Shown: piece by piece, positions 28,743-39,393 of the stretch
How the letters are laid out: each line of letters starts with the position of its first letter
How positions within the stretch are numbered: the first letter of the stretch is position 1
Assembly: GCA_017643845.1 (NCBI GenBank)
Contig: JAEPMR010000001.1
Location: 103,688 to 167,687, forward strand
Source of the DNA: Marivivens sp.
GTDB lineage: Bacteria; Pseudomonadota; Alphaproteobacteria; Rhodobacterales; Rhodobacteraceae
Direction: 5' to 3'
DNA length: 64,000 nt
Made by a program: the position numbers and the translations under genes
Notes under the pieces: model-generated
What the model saw: the letters and a program-made list of their open reading frames with translations, nothing else
What the model was told of the DNA's origin: nothing
Databases searched by the model: none

Positions 28743-29903
28743 TCACTCCCCTCCCATTGTGGCCTGAAGCTGGCGTGCGATGACAACCCGCTGGACATCG
28801 GACGCCCCCTCATAGATGCGCAAGGCACGGATTTCGCGATAGAGCCGCTCAACGACCTCGCCAGAGCGAACCCCGTCCCCGCCATGCAACTGCACAGCCT
28901 TGTCGATGACCCTTTGAGCCGCTTCGGTTGAGAAGAGCTTCGCCATCGCCGCCTCGCGGGTAATCCGCGGCGCGCCTTTGTCCTTTGCCCATGCAGCGCG
29001 GTAGGTCAGCAACGCGGCCGCATCCACTTCAAGCGCCATATCCGCGATGTGCCCCTGCACCATCTGCAAATCAATCAGCGGTCCGCCCTGCACATGGCGG
29101 GTGGTGACACGCCTCATCGCCTCATCGAGCGCCCGCCGCGCAAAACCCAGCGCCGCAGCTGCCACCGTTGGACGAAACACATCCAGCACCGACATTGCGA
29201 TCTTGAAGCCCTGTCCGGGCGCCCCCACCATCGCCGAGGCTGGCAGCCTGCAATTCTGAAAGCGAAGCGTAGCCAGCGGATGCGGGGCAATCGTATCAAT
29301 ACGCTCTGTCACATCGAATCCCGGCAAACCCGCCGGCACGATGAACGCGGACAGCCCACGAGCACCCGGCGCCTCTCCGGTGCGGGCAAACAATGTGTAC
29401 ACATCCGCAATTCCGCCGTTCGAAATCCAGGTTTTCTCCCCATTCAACACGTAATGGAGCCCGTCACGGCGAGCAGTCATCGTCGAATTCGCAACATCCG
29501 AACCGGACTGCGGCTCTGTCAGGGCAAAAGCCGCAATCGCATATCCCTTTCGTGTCTTGGGGAGCCAATCCGCTTTCTGGGCACCACTGCCAAAAAGAGT
29601 AATCGCGCCCGTGCCCAGCCCCTGCATCGCAAAGGAAAAATCGGCCAGGCCGTCATATCGCGCCAGCGTTTCACGGATCAGGCAAAGGCTCCGCACGTCC
29701 AGTCGTTCATCTCCGACCGCTCCGGTATGCTCCAGCCACCCAGCCTTTCCGAGCTTCGACACCAACACATGACATATTGAATCCGTGCATCCCTGTTCGA
29801 CCTTCGCCAAGGCCTCCGATGCCCATGCCTCCAGATCATCGGCCAGCCGTTTGTGCCGATCCTCGAAAAACGGCCAGTCCAGAAAGCTTCGATCCATCAT
29901 CAA
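28743..29903 (-). CDS. Acyl-CoA dehydrogenase
   Basis: 386-residue flavoprotein. [19 protein letters not shown] and [19 protein letters not shown] are the family signatures. The C-terminal [30 protein letters not shown] segment contains the catalytic glutamate region. It likely oxidises the ring-reduced cyclohexane-carboxyl-CoA intermediate of anthranilate breakdown. It overlaps the enoyl-CoA hydratase gene by 4 bp. Confidence 0.92.
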   Translation of the reverse strand: MMMDRSFLDWPFFEDRHKRLADDLEAWASEALAKVEQGCTDSICHVLVSKLGKAGWLEHTGAVGDERLDVRSLCLIRETLARYDGLADFSFAMQGLGTGAITLFGSGAQKADWLPKTRKGYAIAAFALTEPQSGSDVANSTMTARRDGLHYVLNGEKTWISNGGIADVYTLFARTGEAPGARGLSAFIVPAGLPGFDVTERIDTIAPHPLATLRFQNCRLPASAMVGAPGQGFKIAMSVLDVFRPTVAAAALGFARRALDEAMRRVTTRHVQGGPLIDLQMVQGHIADMALEVDAAALLTYRAAWAKDKGAPRITREAAMAKLFSTEAAQRVIDKAVQLHGGDGVRSGEVVERLYREIRALRIYEGASDVQRVVIARQLQATMGGE

Positions 29904-30700
29904 TCGCCCTCGAAAACCGGCTTTTGCTTGGCAACAAACGCGTCATAGGCCCGTTTGAAATCCCGCCCCTGCATGCAAATGGCCTGCGCTTGCGCCTCGG
30001 CCTCAATCGCCTGTTCCAGTCCCATCGACCATTCCTGCGCCAGCATCGTCTTGGTCATCATGTTGGCAAACCCGGGTCCGGTTGCGATCCGCACTGCAAT
30101 GTCCTGCGCCGTTGCCATCAGCGCCTCCTGCGGCACGACCCGATTGAAAAACCCCCACGCGGCACCTTCCTCCGCACTCATCGAACGTCCCAGATAAAGC
30201 AGTTCCGCCGCACGCCCTTGCCCGATAATCCTCGGCAAAATCGCACAGGCTCCCATGTCACAGCCCGCCAGACCGACGCGGTTAAACAGAAACGCAACCT
30301 TGGCGTCAGGCGTCGCAACACGCAGATCGGCGGCCATGGCAATGATCGCTCCCGCCCCCGCACACACACCCTCAACAGCTGCGATTATCGGCTTCCCGCA
30401 ACTAATCATTGCTTTCACGAGGTCGCCCGTCATCCGCGTGAAGGCGAGAAGATCTTTCACACCCATTTCGGTCAGGGGGCCGATAATTTCATGCACATCC
30501 CCGCCAGAGCTGAAGTTTCCCCCATTGGGGCCGAAAACGACTACCCGCACCGTGTCGTCATACTGGAGGTCACGAAACCAGTCCCGCAACTCGGCATAGC
30601 TTTCAAAGGTCAGCGGGTTCTTGCGCTCCGCACGGTCCAGCGCCAGATGGGCGATCCCGCCCTCGATCCGGCACTGGAAATGTGTAACGTCACTGCGCAT
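29900..30700 (-). CDS. Enoyl-CoA hydratase/isomerase family protein
   Basis: 266 residues of the crotonase fold. The oxyanion-hole segments are [10 protein letters not shown] and [21 protein letters not shown]. The Glu expected in hydratases is not obvious, so it may be an isomerase or ring-opening hydrolase in this CoA pathway. The ATG at 30700 has GGAGGA 8 nt upstream and directly follows the MarR gene stop. Confidence 0.88.
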   Translation of the reverse strand: MRSDVTHFQCRIEGGIAHLALDRAERKNPLTFESYAELRDWFRDLQYDDTVRVVVFGPNGGNFSSGGDVHEIIGPLTEMGVKDLLAFTRMTGDLVKAMISCGKPIIAAVEGVCAGAGAIIAMAADLRVATPDAKVAFLFNRVGLAGCDMGACAILPRIIGQGRAAELLYLGRSMSAEEGAAWGFFNRVVPQEALMATAQDIAVRIATGPGFANMMTKTMLAQEWSMGLEQAIEAEAQAQAICMQGRDFKRAYDAFVAKQKPVFEGD

Positions 30701-30701
30701 G

Positions 30702-31175
30702 TCATTCGTCCTCCAGCGTTGTCGACAAATGATCCAATCGAAGGACCATACCGGCCACGTCATCCGCGTTCAGACCGGCCAGTATTTCGTCGATCCACGC
30801 CTCATGCAGCGCGGCATGACGTGCAAAAAGCGCCTGTCCTTTAGGGGTGAGGCGCACGAGATTGGCCCTCCGGTCTGCAGGGATTGAAACACGCAGCGCA
30901 ATTCCCTCATCGGTCAACTTGTCGACAATCCCGGTGATATTCCCGTTGGAAACCCGCAGCCGCTTTGAAATCTCACTCATTTTCAGGCCGTCTGGTGCCC
31001 GCGACAGCGCCGACATGACATCAAACCGCGGCAGGGTCGTTCCTAGTTCCGCCCGCATCCGGCGGCGCAATTCCTCTTCGATCAGGCCCGAAGTCTTGAG
31101 TAACTTCAGCCACAAACGCAGCCGCGATTTCGACATCGGCTCGGTCTTGCCAGCTTTTACAGGGCTCGTTGTCAT
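30702..31175 (-). CDS. MarR-family transcriptional regulator
   Basis: 157 residues with the winged-helix core [33 protein letters not shown] and the [13 protein letters not shown] wing. It is embedded inside the aminobenzoyl-CoA operon, overlapping the SDR gene by ATGA. MarR proteins in aromatic-CoA clusters usually repress and are released by the aryl-CoA; operator candidates lie at 34303-34343. Confidence 0.92.
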   Translation of the reverse strand: MTTSPVKAGKTEPMSKSRLRLWLKLLKTSGLIEEELRRRMRAELGTTLPRFDVMSALSRAPDGLKMSEISKRLRVSNGNITGIVDKLTDEGIALRVSIPADRRANLVRLTPKGQALFARHAALHEAWIDEILAGLNADDVAGMVLRLDHLSTTLEDE

Positions 31176-31930
31176 ATCTCGCCTCCAGAAATCGCCAATG
31201 CGTGGCCGTTGATCGATCGCGCCACTTCCGAGCAGAGCCAGAGCGCCGCTCCCGCCACCTCGTCTGGCTGGATGAACCGTCCCTGGGGGTTTCCAGCAAC
31301 GAGACTCGCCCGCGCCGTCATTTCATCCATCCCGGTCTTGTCCTTAATATTAGCGATAGAGCGCTCCAGCATTGGGGTTTCGATAAAGCCCGGGCACAGC
31401 GCATTTACAGTGACACCGCAGTCCCCCAGTTCGAGCGCCACAGAGCGGGTCAGCCCGATCACCGCATGTTTTGCGGCGGCATACCCGGAAACATAGGGGA
31501 ACCCCTTCAAACCCGCGGTCGATGCCACGGCGATCAAGCGCCCCCAGCCCTCGGCCTTCATGTCTGGCAGCGCGGCCTGCCAGCTGTTCATGACGCCCCC
31601 GACATTCACTGCCAGCATATTTTGCAGTTGCTCCGGCGTCATTCTGGCGAACGGGACACTTTCTGCCGCACCCGCATTCGCAACCACGACAGAAACCGGA
31701 CCATTCAGTCCGCGCGCCTGTAGAAAAGCGGCCTTAACAGCGCTGGAGTCCGTCACATCACAAACCACCCAGCCGATATATCTGTGCTGCGCCGCGACCT
31801 CGCGCAGCTGCGCCTCGCGCCGTCCCAGGATTGTGACCTTCGCATCCGCATGAGCAAAGGCCTCGGCCATCGCTCGTCCCACGCCCGCGCCACCACCGGT
31901 CACAACGATATGTTTGCCCGCAACACTCAT
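31172..31930 (-). CDS. Short-chain dehydrogenase/reductase
   Basis: 252 residues. NAD-binding [15 protein letters not shown] near 12-26, VVANAGAAE, and the [12 protein letters not shown] active-site segment (VSGYAAAKH with catalytic Tyr and Lys). It probably acts as the 3-hydroxyacyl-CoA dehydrogenase step or reduces a ring ketone in this pathway. It overlaps the neighbouring monooxygenase gene by ATGA. Confidence 0.92.
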   Translation of the reverse strand: MSVAGKHIVVTGGGAGVGRAMAEAFAHADAKVTILGRREAQLREVAAQHRYIGWVVCDVTDSSAVKAAFLQARGLNGPVSVVVANAGAAESVPFARMTPEQLQNMLAVNVGGVMNSWQAALPDMKAEGWGRLIAVASTAGLKGFPYVSGYAAAKHAVIGLTRSVALELGDCGVTVNALCPGFIETPMLERSIANIKDKTGMDEMTARASLVAGNPQGRFIQPDEVAGAALWLCSEVARSINGHALAISGGEI

Positions 31931-34224
31931 ACGCGGATCGCCTCGGCCTCGCGGTCCGCCAGCCGCCATGCCTGATCCCGCGCAGGCAGATAGGGCATCG
32001 GCCAATCAGGTGCGCACCGATCCCCGATCCGTGTCGCCTCGTGCAGGGTCCAGTATGGATCAGCCAAATGCGGTCGTCCCACCGCTACCAGATCGGCACG
32101 ACCTGCCATGAGGATCGAATTTGCATGATCAGCCTCATAAATATTGCCGACCGCCATCGTCGCAATCCCCGCTTCATTTCGAATACGATCGCTGAACGGC
32201 GTCTGAAACATCCGGCCATAAACCGGTCGCGCATCGGTGCTTGTCTGACCCGCGGACACGTCGATAATATCGGCACCCGCTGCATGAAAGGCTTGCGCAA
32301 TCGGCACGGCGTCTTCGGGCGTTACACCGTCCTCACCCATCCAATCAGTCGCAGAAATCCGTACCGACATCGGCTTCTGAGCGGGCCAGACCGCGCGCAT
32401 CGCCCTGAAAACTTCCAGCGGGAAACGCAGACGGTTTTCAAGCGACCCACCATAGGCATCGTCGCGCTGGTTTGACATTGGTGAAATGAAGGACGACAGC
32501 AGATACCCATGGGCGGCATGAAGTTCGATCATATCAAAACCAGCACGTTCTGCCATCTGCGCGGCCGCGATGAACTGCTCGCGCACCAACGTCATGTCGT
32601 CGCGAGTCATTTCTCGCGGAATCTGGTTCTCAGAAAACCAGGGGAGCGGCGACGGGCCGATGATCGGCCAGTTTCCATCCGCGAGCGGTCGGTTGTCACC
32701 CTCCCATCCGACGCGGGTCGACGCTTTACGGCCCGCATGGCCGATCTGGCAGCAGATTTTTGCGTCGGTCTGACCATGGACGAAACTGGTCAGTCGCGTC
32801 CATGCCTCTTCATGTGACGGATCATAGAGTCCGGGACATCCCGGAGAAATCCGCCCTTCGGCCGACACACAGGTCATCTCGGTATAGACAAGCCCCGCGC
32901 CTCCCTTCGCGCGCTCCCCGTAATGGACCAGATGCCAATCTGTCGGGCAGCCGTCCTCGGCCTTATACTGTGCCATCGGCGATACGACGATGCGGTTCTT
33001 GAGTGTCATCTCCCGCAGCTTGAACGGCGCAAACATAGGTGCACGCACCGCCGAACCCCGCGCAACACCAGCACCCTCCTGAAACCATCGTTCGGCGCTC
33101 TCCAGCCAGCTAGGGTCGCGTAGACGGAGGTTTTCATGGGAGATACGCTGCGAGCGGGTCAGCAGCGAGTAGTTGAATTGCACGGGATCGAGATCAAGGT
33201 AGCGCTCGACCTGTTCGAACCATTCCAGACTGTTTCGGGCAGCTGATTGCAGGCGCAGGACCTCCAGCCGCCGCTCCTCCTGATACCGCTCAAAGGCCGC
33301 CTCCGTCGTCGGCTCCGAATGCAAGTAGGTTGCAAGCGAAATTGCACTGTCAAACGCGAGGCGTGAGCCCGACCCGATCGAAAAATGACCTGTCGCCGCA
33401 GCGTCACCCATCAGGACCACGTTTTCATGATACCATGTCTCACAGATTACCCGGGGGAAATTCATCCAGACCGCGGAGCCGCGCAAATGTGCCGCATTCG
33501 ACATAAGCGCGTGCCCGTCCAGATGCGCAGCAAATATCTTCCGGCAGGTCTCGACCGTTTCCTCCTTGGACATAGCCTCGAAACCCCAGCGTTCCCACGT
33601 GTCTTGCTGACACTCGACGATAAACGTCGCCGTTTCCGCGTCGAATTGGTAAACATGCGCCCAGACCCAGCCGTGGTCCGTCTTTTCAAAAATGAAGGTG
33701 AAAGCATCGTTGAATTTCTGGTGCGTCCCAAGCCAGACAAACTTGCATTCCCGCACATCGATATCGGGCCGGAAATGCTCGATGTACTCGCTCCTGACAC
33801 GCGAGTTGATACCGTCGGTTGCGACCACGATATCAAAATCACTGCGGTATTCCTCGGCACTTGCGAATTCGGTCTCGAACCGCATCTCGACACCCAATGC
33901 ACGCGCGCGATCCTGCAACAGGATCAACATCTGTTTGCGCCCGATCCCGGCGAATCCATGCCCGCCCGAAACCGTCCGCACGCCGTTGTGAATCACGGCA
34001 ATATCGTCCCAGTAAGCAAAATGGTCGCGGATCGCGCGGGCGCTGACCGGATCATTGACCTGCAGGTTTTCCAAAGCGTCATCCGAAAGAACCACGCCCC
34101 AGCCAAACGTATCGTTCGGACGATTCCGCTCGATTACCACGACCTCGTGCGCAGGATCCCGAAGCTTCATCGAGATCGCAAAATAGAGACCCGCCGGCCC
34201 TCCTCCAAGACATGCAACACGCAC
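31927..34224 (-). CDS. 2-aminobenzoyl-CoA monooxygenase/reductase (salicylyl-CoA 5-hydroxylase-like fusion)
   Basis: 765 residues with two flavin domains. The N-terminal half is a FAD monooxygenase ([39 protein letters not shown]). The C-terminal half, from about residue 395, is an old-yellow-enzyme domain ([37 protein letters not shown]). This fusion hydroxylates and reduces anthraniloyl-CoA in the aerobic hybrid pathway described in Azoarcus. GTG at 34224 is preferred: GGGAGG lies 7 nt upstream. First gene of the minus-strand operon. Confidence 0.92.
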   Translation of the reverse strand: MRVACLGGGPAGLYFAISMKLRDPAHEVVVIERNRPNDTFGWGVVLSDDALENLQVNDPVSARAIRDHFAYWDDIAVIHNGVRTVSGGHGFAGIGRKQMLILLQDRARALGVEMRFETEFASAEEYRSDFDIVVATDGINSRVRSEYIEHFRPDIDVRECKFVWLGTHQKFNDAFTFIFEKTDHGWVWAHVYQFDAETATFIVECQQDTWERWGFEAMSKEETVETCRKIFAAHLDGHALMSNAAHLRGSAVWMNFPRVICETWYHENVVLMGDAAATGHFSIGSGSRLAFDSAISLATYLHSEPTTEAAFERYQEERRLEVLRLQSAARNSLEWFEQVERYLDLDPVQFNYSLLTRSQRISHENLRLRDPSWLESAERWFQEGAGVARGSAVRAPMFAPFKLREMTLKNRIVVSPMAQYKAEDGCPTDWHLVHYGERAKGGAGLVYTEMTCVSAEGRISPGCPGLYDPSHEEAWTRLTSFVHGQTDAKICCQIGHAGRKASTRVGWEGDNRPLADGNWPIIGPSPLPWFSENQIPREMTRDDMTLVREQFIAAAQMAERAGFDMIELHAAHGYLLSSFISPMSNQRDDAYGGSLENRLRFPLEVFRAMRAVWPAQKPMSVRISATDWMGEDGVTPEDAVPIAQAFHAAGADIIDVSAGQTSTDARPVYGRMFQTPFSDRIRNEAGIATMAVGNIYEADHANSILMAGRADLVAVGRPHLADPYWTLHEATRIGDRCAPDWPMPYLPARDQAWRLADREAEAIRV

Positions 34225-34302
34225 GATCCATCCTCCCACGCGACACAACCCCAGCGTTTGAAAGCGGGATTTGATGCCAGCCTATGCAGAGTCGTAATTT
34301 AC

Positions 34303-34343
34303 TTCAAGCTTGAAATATCTAAGCTTGAATGGTAGCGCTTGAA
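34303..34343. promoter_or_regulatory. Candidate MarR operator cluster
   Basis: A perfect 12-bp palindrome TTCAAGCTTGAA (34303-34314) is followed by two more CTTGAA half-sites at 34324-34329 and 34338-34343 (15 and 14 bp steps). It lies in the divergent promoter region between the aminobenzoyl-CoA operon and the formamidase/FadJ-like genes. Confidence 0.55.
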
Positions 34344-34435
34344 AACAACGCTAGATATGATCCAGAGCCTCACACGCACCCGTTTCCCCGAAGAAAGCCG
34401 CCTTCGCTGGAAGGACCCCACTCAGAGGACTGACC

Positions 34436-35239
34436 TTGACGGACAAGACAGGAATAGATTGGGAAGACGCCTTCGCAAACGCGCTGCATATCCCAAATGG
34501 CAATGACTATCCGGCACGCTGGACCACTGCCGCCCATGCGTTCCGCGCCACCGCCATGGGACAGATCGACCTTGCCTACGGAGAGTCTCCGCGCGAACGG
34601 CTTGATCTGTTTCTCCCTCCACAGACGCCTCGCGGATTGATTGTATTCATTCATGGCGGGTTCTGGCTGGCGTTCGACAAATCAAGCTGGTCGCATCTTG
34701 CAGCGGGCCCTCTGTCTCTTGGATGGGCGGTCGCAATGCCCAGCTATACGCTTGCCCCGAAGGCACGCATCACCGAAATCACATGCCAAATCGCTCGGGC
34801 GATTTCATACGCCGCAAATCTTGTCGATGGTCCGATCCGCCTCAGCGGCCATTCTGCGGGCGGTCACCTCGCAACCCGCATGATCTGCGATGACAGCCCG
34901 CTTTCCGATGGCACCCTGAAACGGATCGACAAAACAATCTCCATTAGCGGAGTTCACGACCTAAGGCCTCTACAACTCCACTCCATGAATGCATCGCTCC
35001 AGCTAGACACACAGGAAGCCCGCACCCAGAGTCCTGCCCTCAGGTCTGTCCTGCCAGATATTGACGTGACGGCATGGGTCGGCGCTGCCGAGCGGCCGGA
35101 GTTCCTCCGTCAGTCCGCCCTTCTGGCAGAAGCGTGGAGCATCCCCCTCATCACCGATCCCGCGCGCCACCACTTTGATGTCATAGAAGGCCTCATCGAC
35201 CCTGAGCACCCGCTGACTCGCCACCTCGCACAGGACTGA
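34436..35239 (+). CDS. Alpha/beta hydrolase, probable N-formylkynurenine formamidase
   Basis: 267 residues. HGGFW (oxyanion-hole motif, about 73-77) and nucleophile elbow GHSAGGH with catalytic Ser are those of the animal-type (AFMID) arylformamidase and related esterases. A C-terminal His is available in ARHHFDV. With kynA and kynU divergent beside it and no kynB-type cyclase fold present, it plausibly supplies the missing formylkynurenine hydrolysis. It starts at TTG with AGAGGA upstream. Confidence 0.8.
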   Translation: MTDKTGIDWEDAFANALHIPNGNDYPARWTTAAHAFRATAMGQIDLAYGESPRERLDLFLPPQTPRGLIVFIHGGFWLAFDKSSWSHLAAGPLSLGWAVAMPSYTLAPKARITEITCQIARAISYAANLVDGPIRLSGHSAGGHLATRMICDDSPLSDGTLKRIDKTISISGVHDLRPLQLHSMNASLQLDTQEARTQSPALRSVLPDIDVTAWVGAAERPEFLRQSALLAEAWSIPLITDPARHHFDVIEGLIDPEHPLTRHLAQD

Positions 35240-35241
35240 AC

Positions 35242-37188
35242 ATGCCGGTGCAAATCGAAATTCGCGACAGGATCGCCGTTGTCACGATCGACAACCCGCC
35301 CGTCAACGCCATGAGCCGCGCTGTGCGGCAAGGTCTATCTGACGCTATCACACAGACCGAGGCTAACCCAGAAATCACTGCTGTCGTCGTGACATGCGCC
35401 GGTCGGACTTTTGTTGCCGGCGCTGACATCCGTGAGTTCGGCAAGCCTCCGCAGGAACCACATCTCCCCGACCTCCTCGACCGTATCGAAGGCGCTCGGA
35501 AGCCGTGGATCGCAGCGATCCATGGGAATGCTTTAGGTGGCGGGCTGGAATTGGCAATGGCCTGTCGTTTTCGCCTTGCCAGCGCCACTGCTAGACTGGG
35601 CCTGCCTGAAGTGACGCTTGGCCTGATCCCCGGCGCGGGCGGCACTGTTCGACTGCCGCGCTTGGTGCCCTCGGACAAGGCACTCGAAATGATCGCCACA
35701 GGCAGGCCGATCTCAGCAAACATTGCCCATCGCGTCGGCCTCATCGATGCCATCACCAGCGGCGACCTCCTTACGACCGCGCTCGAACTGGCACACCAGG
35801 CGGACACGGTTTCTCCCACGCTATCCCGTCCGGTCCGCTCTGAAACGTCTGCTGGATCGCTCAACGCACAGATCGCCAATATCCAAACGCGAACCGAGGG
35901 GCAGGCTGCGCCGGAAGCGGCGATCTTGGCACTACGCAATGCCCTAACCCTTCCCCCAACAGATGCGCTCAAAAAGGAACGAGATCTCTTTCTCTCCCTG
36001 AAAGACGGGCCACAGTCGGGGGCGATGCGGCATATTTTCTTTGCCGAGCGCGCAACCTTACAGAGCATCCGCGAAACATTGGCAGACCCCCTTCCGGTGC
36101 AGAGGGTCGGCATTGTAGGCGGCGGCACAATGGGCGCCGGTATCGCCGCTGCCTGCCTCTTGGCGGGGATCGCGGTCTCACTGGTCGAGCGCGATACCGA
36201 GGCTGCCCGAGCTGGCGCAAACCGGGTCACGGCCATCCTCGACAACAGCTTGAAACGCGGCAAGCTCACCAAGGCCACCCACAACGAACGGCTCGAAGCG
36301 TTTCACGCGGGTGATCAATTGCTTTCATTGGCCGACGCTGATCTGGTGATCGAAGCGGTGTTCGAGGACATCAGCGTCAAGAAGGACGTCCTTGCTCAGC
36401 TCGACCACATCGTCAGACCCGAAACAGTTTTGGCAACCAATACCTCCTATCTCGATGTCAGTGCGATTGCCGCCTCCACCCAGCACCCCGAAAGAGTTAT
36501 CGGGCTACATTTCTTTGCCCCCGCTCACATCATGAAACTACTCGAGATCGTTACACCCAAAGGTCTCAGCGCGCGCACGCTCTCCACCGGAGTCACATTG
36601 GCCAAACAGCTCGGCAAGATCCCCGTTCTCGCAGGGGTCTGCGACGGATTCATCGCCAATCGTATGATGTCTGCCTACCGGCGCGAGGCCGAATACATGC
36701 TCGAAGACGGCGCCCTGCCTTGGCAGATTGATCATGCGATGGAATCCTTCGGCTTCCCGATGGGCCTCTTTCGGATGCAAGACCTCGCCGGCCTCGATAT
36801 CTCGTGGGCAATGCGCAAACGTCAGGCTGCGACCCGCGATCCCGCCCAGCGATATGTTGAAGTCGGGGATCTTCTTTGCGGGGCCGGTCATTTCGGCCGC
36901 AAGACAGGCCGCGGTTACTACGTCTATGACGATGTTGGGACGCCATTTCCCTCCCTCGAAGCCGAAGCACTCATTCACGCCGAGTCCGCGCGAAAAGGAA
37001 TTGACCGTCGCGAAATCTCCGAGTCCGAAATTATGGACAGGCTACTGACCGCCATGCAGTCAGAGGGGCGCCGGATACTGGACGAAGGCATCGCCAGTTC
37101 CGCAAACGACATCGACGTCGTGATGGTTAATGCCTTCGGCTTTCCACGCTGGAAGGGCGGCCCAATGTATTGTTCAGCCAGCGACTAG
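35242..37188 (+). CDS. Bifunctional enoyl-CoA hydratase / 3-hydroxyacyl-CoA dehydrogenase (FadJ-like), shortened C-terminus
   Basis: 648 residues. Crotonase domain at about 1-200 (FVAGADIREFGK, HGNALGGGLELAMACRFRLA). Rossmann 3-hydroxyacyl-CoA dehydrogenase follows at about 290-475 (VGIVGGGTMGAGIAAACLLAG, ATNTSYLDVSAIA, GLHFFAPAHIMKLLEIV). The C-terminal helical domain reads normally to FPRWKGGPM, then ends after seven more residues, about 45-50 earlier than related enzymes. Its TAG stop shares a CTAG with the stop of the converging gene. It starts 2 bp after the formamidase gene, so the two are co-transcribed. Confidence 0.9.
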   Translation: MPVQIEIRDRIAVVTIDNPPVNAMSRAVRQGLSDAITQTEANPEITAVVVTCAGRTFVAGADIREFGKPPQEPHLPDLLDRIEGARKPWIAAIHGNALGGGLELAMACRFRLASATARLGLPEVTLGLIPGAGGTVRLPRLVPSDKALEMIATGRPISANIAHRVGLIDAITSGDLLTTALELAHQADTVSPTLSRPVRSETSAGSLNAQIANIQTRTEGQAAPEAAILALRNALTLPPTDALKKERDLFLSLKDGPQSGAMRHIFFAERATLQSIRETLADPLPVQRVGIVGGGTMGAGIAAACLLAGIAVSLVERDTEAARAGANRVTAILDNSLKRGKLTKATHNERLEAFHAGDQLLSLADADLVIEAVFEDISVKKDVLAQLDHIVRPETVLATNTSYLDVSAIAASTQHPERVIGLHFFAPAHIMKLLEIVTPKGLSARTLSTGVTLAKQLGKIPVLAGVCDGFIANRMMSAYRREAEYMLEDGALPWQIDHAMESFGFPMGLFRMQDLAGLDISWAMRKRQAATRDPAQRYVEVGDLLCGAGHFGRKTGRGYYVYDDVGTPFPSLEAEALIHAESARKGIDRREISESEIMDRLLTAMQSEGRRILDEGIASSANDIDVVMVNAFGFPRWKGGPMYCSASD

Positions 37189-38678
37189 GCCGTTCCGTCA
37201 CCCAAAATCGCCTCGGCTTCGATCTCGACACGGTAATCCCCGATCAATCTTGCAACAACAACCAACGTATTCGCAGGCTTGATCTCACCAAAGACCCGCC
37301 CATGTGCACGAGAGACAGCCAGAGCATCCTCCTCATGGGTCAGATAAATTCGGGTCCGCACCACATGCTCGGCCTGCGCGCCCAGCGCCGAGAGCGCCGC
37401 AAGTATCTTGTCCAAAATGTAGGTTGTCTGTGCCCCCGCATCATCCGGCGCGACCACCCTGTCGTGACCCGCAGTTGCGGTTGTTCCCGAAACGAGTATC
37501 CGTTGGCCGATCCTCTGCGCACGACAATAGCCGGCGATGTCTTCCCATTCCGACCCACTTGAAACGCGCTCCGCATTCGCACGGGTCGGGACGGGCTGCG
37601 CTTTATGAATGCGCGGCATTTCTTCCAGATGGTGGCTCAGATCGCCAGATGCTGTGAGAAACGGCGGCTTTCGGTATTCATCCCCGCAATCGCCCGGGAT
37701 CGGGCGCATGTTTTTGAATGCGGTCTCCAGATGCGCCTGATCCTCGTTATCCAGCGAATAGGAAAACAGCCTCGCATTATCAGCGGTATGCCTATTCTCA
37801 CCCAAGCGCGCGCCGACGATCACCGCCGCGACGCCTGTCTGCTCCAGAACCCAGCGCGTGGCGACATTGGAAATCGACACCCCGTGTTTCCGCGCGATGT
37901 CATTTGCTGCAGTCAATAGCGACTGAAACGCCGCCCATCCACCTGACACGTCGATGAACCGCTTGTATTTCAACTTGGACCAGTCGCTGATCTCCGTCGG
38001 TTCGGCAACGCCCAGCCAGCGATCTGACAAGAACCCGCCACACAGCGTTCCGTATCCGAGCAATCCGACACGCTCCGCCTCACATAGTCCGGCAAGGGCC
38101 CCTGCCGCCCGTCGGTCCACCATCGAGAAAGAGACCTGATTGGTTCGGATCGGTAGACCGTCTCTGAGAGCCAGCTGCACATGCGAGGCATCGAAATTTG
38201 TCACACCGATCTCTCCGATCAGCCCCTCGTTCCGCAGACCGGATAACTCGTGCAGGGCATCCAACCATGCAGGGTGCTCGAAGCTCCACCAATGGAATTG
38301 CAGGAGATCAACACAGGATAACCCGAGCCGCTCGAGCCGCTGCTCCACACCCCTTCGCACGATGTCCCGCGTCATAGGGCCGGGAGGCGGGCACCATTTC
38401 GTCAGTGCGACTGGACGATTTTCCTGTCCTTTGAACCTGCGCAACAGCCTGCCCGCGATCACTTCGGACGTGCCGTAGTGATCAGCCATATCGAAACTGT
38501 CAAAACCCGCATCGACATAGTGCTGGAGATCATCTGCCCCTTTTTCCGGGTCGATCTCACCTGACTTCCGCTCAATATCGGCGACTTGCCACAGACCCGT
38601 CAGCACCCTGCTAATCGATAATCCATCTGCGAGCTGGACCCGGTCTGGGATCGTGTGCGGTATAGCCTCGCCCTGCAT
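37185..38678 (-). CDS. Aldo/keto reductase fused to a RidA-like domain
   Basis: 497 residues. Residues about 10-340 form an AKR barrel: FDSFDMADHYGTSE with the catalytic-type Asp/Tyr, LTKWCPPPG with Lys, LLQFHWWSFEHP, and C-terminal NAD(P) loop VAAVIVGARLGENRHTAD. Residues about 370-497 form a RidA/YjgF domain: GQRILVSGTTATAG, ILDKILAALSALGAQAEHVVRTRIYLT, and PANTLVVVARLIGDYRVEIEA. A paralogous single-domain AKR lies at 39840. The RidA half lacks the usual PxR arginine (KPANTLV). GGAGG precedes the ATG. Confidence 0.88.
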   Translation of the reverse strand: MQGEAIPHTIPDRVQLADGLSISRVLTGLWQVADIERKSGEIDPEKGADDLQHYVDAGFDSFDMADHYGTSEVIAGRLLRRFKGQENRPVALTKWCPPPGPMTRDIVRRGVEQRLERLGLSCVDLLQFHWWSFEHPAWLDALHELSGLRNEGLIGEIGVTNFDASHVQLALRDGLPIRTNQVSFSMVDRRAAGALAGLCEAERVGLLGYGTLCGGFLSDRWLGVAEPTEISDWSKLKYKRFIDVSGGWAAFQSLLTAANDIARKHGVSISNVATRWVLEQTGVAAVIVGARLGENRHTADNARLFSYSLDNEDQAHLETAFKNMRPIPGDCGDEYRKPPFLTASGDLSHHLEEMPRIHKAQPVPTRANAERVSSGSEWEDIAGYCRAQRIGQRILVSGTTATAGHDRVVAPDDAGAQTTYILDKILAALSALGAQAEHVVRTRIYLTHEEDALAVSRAHGRVFGEIKPANTLVVVARLIGDYRVEIEAEAILGDGTA

Positions 38679-39350
38679 CTATTGGCCTCCTTGGTCATTG
38701 GCCTGCAACACGCGGAAGGACCGCTCGATGTCCTCGGTCAATGCCGCACGGGCGGCGTCAAGGTCACACCGCTCGAGCGCGTCGAGAATTTCATAATGAT
38801 ATTGATGCTCGGCGATCTCACTCGCCGATTTCTGTCGGATTATCAGGTTCAGATACGCCCCGTATTGCACCCACAGCGCCTCCACGATCGGCAGCAGTAC
38901 CTCCGACCTGCAATGACGATAAAGTCCGAAGTGAAAATTGTAGTTCTGCGTCAGATCCGGGCCGTCATCGTAACCCTCAGTCGGCTTGGTCAGCACATCT
39001 CGCAAGGCCGCGATCCCGGCCGCGTCGATGTTCTCCATCGCCTGATCCAGCACGATAGTCTCAATTGCCAGACGGGCGGATTTCAGGTCTGCCATCCGCT
39101 TGCCGCTGAACTCAGGCACCAAAAGCGTTCGGCTTCTGGTGTCGATCAGCGCGCCTTCCGCGACCAGCCGCCGGACCGCCTCCCGCACGGGCGTCATGGA
39201 TGTGCCAAGCTGGTCCGCGATCCCCCGCAGCGACAACACATCGCCGGGCGCAAACTCTCCGCGGGTAAATGCATCCCTGAGCGCTTGATAGGCACTATCC
39301 CGCAGATTGCTTTGGTCAATCGGAGCGATTCGAACAGCGGCCATTGGCAT
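38679..39350 (-). CDS. GntR-family regulator (FadR/FCD subfamily)
   Basis: 223 residues. Winged HTH at about 15-75 (AYQALRDAFTRGEFAPGDVLSLRGIADQLGTSMTPVREAVRRL), then an all-helical FCD ligand domain with metal-binding type residues (NFHFGLYRH, YHYEILDAL). It is divergent from the 39445 operon and upstream of the AKR-RidA gene by one base, so it likely controls both units. Confidence 0.93.
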   Translation of the reverse strand: MPMAAVRIAPIDQSNLRDSAYQALRDAFTRGEFAPGDVLSLRGIADQLGTSMTPVREAVRRLVAEGALIDTRSRTLLVPEFSGKRMADLKSARLAIETIVLDQAMENIDAAGIAALRDVLTKPTEGYDDGPDLTQNYNFHFGLYRHCRSEVLLPIVEALWVQYGAYLNLIIRQKSASEIAEHQYHYEILDALERCDLDAARAALTEDIERSFRVLQANDQGGQ

Positions 39351-39393
39351 ACCTTTCTGTTTTCCAAACGAATTTCGACACTTTTCAAGGCGT

